From Alloalcanivorax mobilis (GTDB taxonomy: Bacteria > Pseudomonadota > Gammaproteobacteria > Pseudomonadales > Alcanivoracaceae): DNA of 64,000 nt. The notes beneath the pieces were generated by a model. It saw only the letters and a program-made list of their open reading frames with translations, was not told where the DNA came from and did no database searches. A program made the position numbers and the translations under genes. The stretch is taken from assembly GCF_002864685.1 (NCBI RefSeq), contig NZ_NMQZ01000026.1, positions 1 through 64,000 on the forward strand. The letters run 5' to 3'. Shown one piece after another: positions 62,221 to 64,000 of the stretch. Every line of letters starts with the position of its first letter. The first letter of the stretch is position 1.

Positions 62221-63801
62221 TCAGACCGGCTCGGCGATGGTGGCGATCCGGCGCTGGCGGCGAACCTCCCAAAGCGGATGAGCCCCGGCCCGGCGCAGGC
62301 GCCGCGCACGCAGACGATCGACGGCGAACAGACTGGCGGCCACCGCCAATAAGGCGCCACTTACCAGTCCAATGTCCGGGTCGGCCCAACTGGTAAACCC
62401 TTCGATGACGCCCTGAACCAAGGGGGCGAGCAGATACAGCAACGCCGAGAGTGGCAGCCAGACACGGGTCACGCCCAGCGGCGTGAACCGGAACGCGCAC
62501 AACAATGCCGCCAGCAACAGGCTCACGAAACCGCCTTTCTCGGCCATCACCACGGCGCTCGCCCAGGGCGAATGCATCACCACTTTGTTGGCGATAAAGC
62601 TCACCGCCAGCCCGGCCATCACGCCGTAGGTCACGCCCAGCGTAAGCCGCAGCATAAAGGCCGCTGAGCGGCTCGGACCGTGCCGGTCGGTGCGTCGCTC
62701 CGCCCACATCACATTGCCGGAGAAAAACAACAAACAGCCGAGCAGAGCGAGTACGAAATAGATCACACGCAGGAACAGCCCGCCGTAATCGCCGCCACCG
62801 TAATCGCCAAAGTGCAGGGAATAGATTGGTGACAGCACCGCGTGATTGAACGGCCGCGCCCCCGGCGCCGTGATCGTCAGTTGCTCCGCGTCGCTGCCTT
62901 TCATCACCACATGAGCATGGTGCGCCACATAGCCGCGCACCGAGCCAGCGACGTCAACGGTGGCGTTCTTGTCCCCGTATTGCTGCAGCTCGATCCAGTC
63001 CACCCGCATTCCGGGCAGTGCCTGCTCGGCGCGGGCCAGATAGCGCCCGATGCCGGCCATGGCGACGGTTTCGCCGCTCGCTTCGGGCGCCGGCCAGGCC
63101 TCGGTGGCGCTGGTGATCGCGCCCTGCAATTGCGGGCCGAACACCAGGGCACCCAGCACCACGGTGAGCAGCGCCAGGCACCCCATGGCGGCACCGGTGA
63201 CGGCGAAGATCAAATGGAACGGAAAGCTGATCACGCCCACCAGGTTGTGCAGGTTTTTCCAATAACGGCGCACATTGCCCTGGTGTTTGAGGGCGAACAA
63301 CTCGCGCTTCATTTTCGGCCAGTGAATGATCAGGCCGCCGATCAGCGCCGCGCCGTAAAGCACCGAGATCAACCCCATCAGCCAGAGGCCGACCTTGGGA
63401 ATGGCCAGCTCATAGTGCAGCTCGTTGACGAACTCGGCGAGGCTGGAGCGGGTGCGCTCCTGGTATTCGCCATTGCTGGCGAAATCACCGGCGTAGCTGG
63501 TGTGCCAGATGTCCTGGCCATCCACCCGCTCGTGCCAGATCACGGTGGGCTCGTCGCCGGGAATCATATACAGCCAGGTGCCGGCGTGGGGGTCGGCCTG
63601 GAGCACCTTGTCGAGCAGCGTCTGCAGGCCGGCATGGTCGGCGGGCGTCGCCTGTTGGCCGCGCGGCTCCTGCCAATGGTGCAGTTCATGGTGAAACATA
63701 TTCAAAGCGCCGGCGAAGAACGCCACGAACAGCGCCAGACCACTGACAATACCGACCCAGGCGTGCAGATCGATGTGCCGTCTCAGCGTCTCGGCTCGCA
63801 T
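62221..63801 (-). CDS. PepSY-associated transmembrane protein (PiuB-like)
   Basis: A 526-aa inner-membrane protein. The N-terminal helix HAWVGIVSGLALFVAFFAGA leads to a PepSY-like periplasmic region (TWLYMIPGDEPTVIWHERVD). Further helices include WKNLHNLVGVISFPFHLIFA, LRVIYFVLALLGCLLFFSGN and four C-terminal segments. Conserved His residues (LHAW, HLIF) are typical of the PiuB / iron-regulated membrane family, which may reduce ferric siderophores with haem or flavin. The ATG overlaps the stop of the gene upstream (TGATG), implying an operon that continues past the window edge. Confidence 0.88.
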   Translation of the reverse strand: MRAETLRRHIDLHAWVGIVSGLALFVAFFAGALNMFHHELHHWQEPRGQQATPADHAGLQTLLDKVLQADPHAGTWLYMIPGDEPTVIWHERVDGQDIWHTSYAGDFASNGEYQERTRSSLAEFVNELHYELAIPKVGLWLMGLISVLYGAALIGGLIIHWPKMKRELFALKHQGNVRRYWKNLHNLVGVISFPFHLIFAVTGAAMGCLALLTVVLGALVFGPQLQGAITSATEAWPAPEASGETVAMAGIGRYLARAEQALPGMRVDWIELQQYGDKNATVDVAGSVRGYVAHHAHVVMKGSDAEQLTITAPGARPFNHAVLSPIYSLHFGDYGGGDYGGLFLRVIYFVLALLGCLLFFSGNVMWAERRTDRHGPSRSAAFMLRLTLGVTYGVMAGLAVSFIANKVVMHSPWASAVVMAEKGGFVSLLLAALLCAFRFTPLGVTRVWLPLSALLYLLAPLVQGVIEGFTSWADPDIGLVSGALLAVAASLFAVDRLRARRLRRAGAHPLWEVRRQRRIATIAEPV

Positions 63802-63998
63802 CAGGCGGCTCCGTATAAAGAGGTGGCCTGCAACAGCAGCCAGGCCAGGCCGTTGGCCAAGACCAGACCGAGGGCGGCGCGCCAAGGAGTGCGCGCCAGC
63901 CCGGTGAGGACGATCAGTGCCGCCCACACCATCAGTACCAGCAGCATCAGCAGCACCAGCCAGCGGTGCCAATCGAGCGGCAACGTCGCCGCCAGCAA
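63801..63998 (-). CDS. small membrane protein, partial at window edge
   Basis: At least 65 aa of a mostly hydrophobic protein with two membrane segments (WLVLLMLLVLMVWAALIVLT and ALGLVLANGLAWLLL). Its stop overlaps the start of the PepSY gene. Small proteins in this position of iron-uptake operons are often DUF3649 or DUF3325 members; the sequence fits loosely and I cannot decide. The true start may lie outside the window. Confidence 0.6.
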   Translation of the reverse strand: MLAATLPLDWHRWLVLLMLLVLMVWAALIVLTGLARTPWRAALGLVLANGLAWLLLQATSLYGAA

Positions 63999-64000
63999 CC

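Overview
The window is about 64 kb of GC-rich DNA from a gammaproteobacterium. Protein style, the AlkK-like acyl-CoA ligase, several TRAP transporters, the porins and the REP-like intergenic repeats suggest a marine, lipid- or hydrocarbon-degrading lineage such as Alcanivorax/Alloalcanivorax. That assignment comes from recognition, not from a search. I found no rRNA, tRNA or CRISPR array.

Region by region. (I) 288-13414, minus strand: an acyl-CoA catabolic island with a heteromeric-type acyl-CoA dehydrogenase pair, a DctP/Q/M TRAP transporter, three AMP-forming acyl-CoA ligases, a thiolase and an SDR. A MalT-like LuxR regulator (14083-16851, plus) diverges from it. (II) 16852-21473: an orphan pyruvate kinase and an enoyl-CoA hydratase set among copies of a composite repeat built on heptamer arrays. 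(III) 20068-29872, minus: a second island with a CoA-transferase, thioesterase, TRAP Q/M/P, acyl-CoA ligase, acyl-CoA dehydrogenase, DUF6285 protein and APH-type kinase. The last four resemble the lva (levulinate / 4-hydroxyacyl-CoA) system. (IV) 30786-34509: two enoyl-CoA hydratases, an SDR and a nitroreductase. (V) 35154-40314: an outer-membrane protein, a lipoprotein, a beta-propeller protein and endonuclease V. (VI) 40357-56698: a third island with three acyl-CoA dehydrogenases, an enoyl-CoA hydratase, a porin, two metallo-beta-lactamase-fold proteins (one stripped of metal ligands), a DUF1254/DUF1214 protein, an ADP-forming-type acyl-CoA synthetase, a TAXI-TRAP transporter and a TetR regulator. 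(VII) 56813-63998: an SDR, a MetX-like hydrolase, a type III glutamine synthetase, a urea-type ABC binding-protein gene broken by a 263-bp MITE, an AcrR-like regulator and a PepSY membrane protein.

Most genes would work together: porin and TRAP import of organic acids, CoA activation, dehydrogenation, hydration and thiolysis. The most striking result is a 16-bp palindrome, consensus TCGTCSNWWNSGACGA. It occurs nine times, always between genes and mostly 55-190 bp upstream of a start codon, in regions I, III and IV. At six of the nine sites a -10-like hexamer lies 22-23 bp downstream. This looks like an undescribed acyl-CoA-catabolism regulon whose regulator may be the MalT-like protein.
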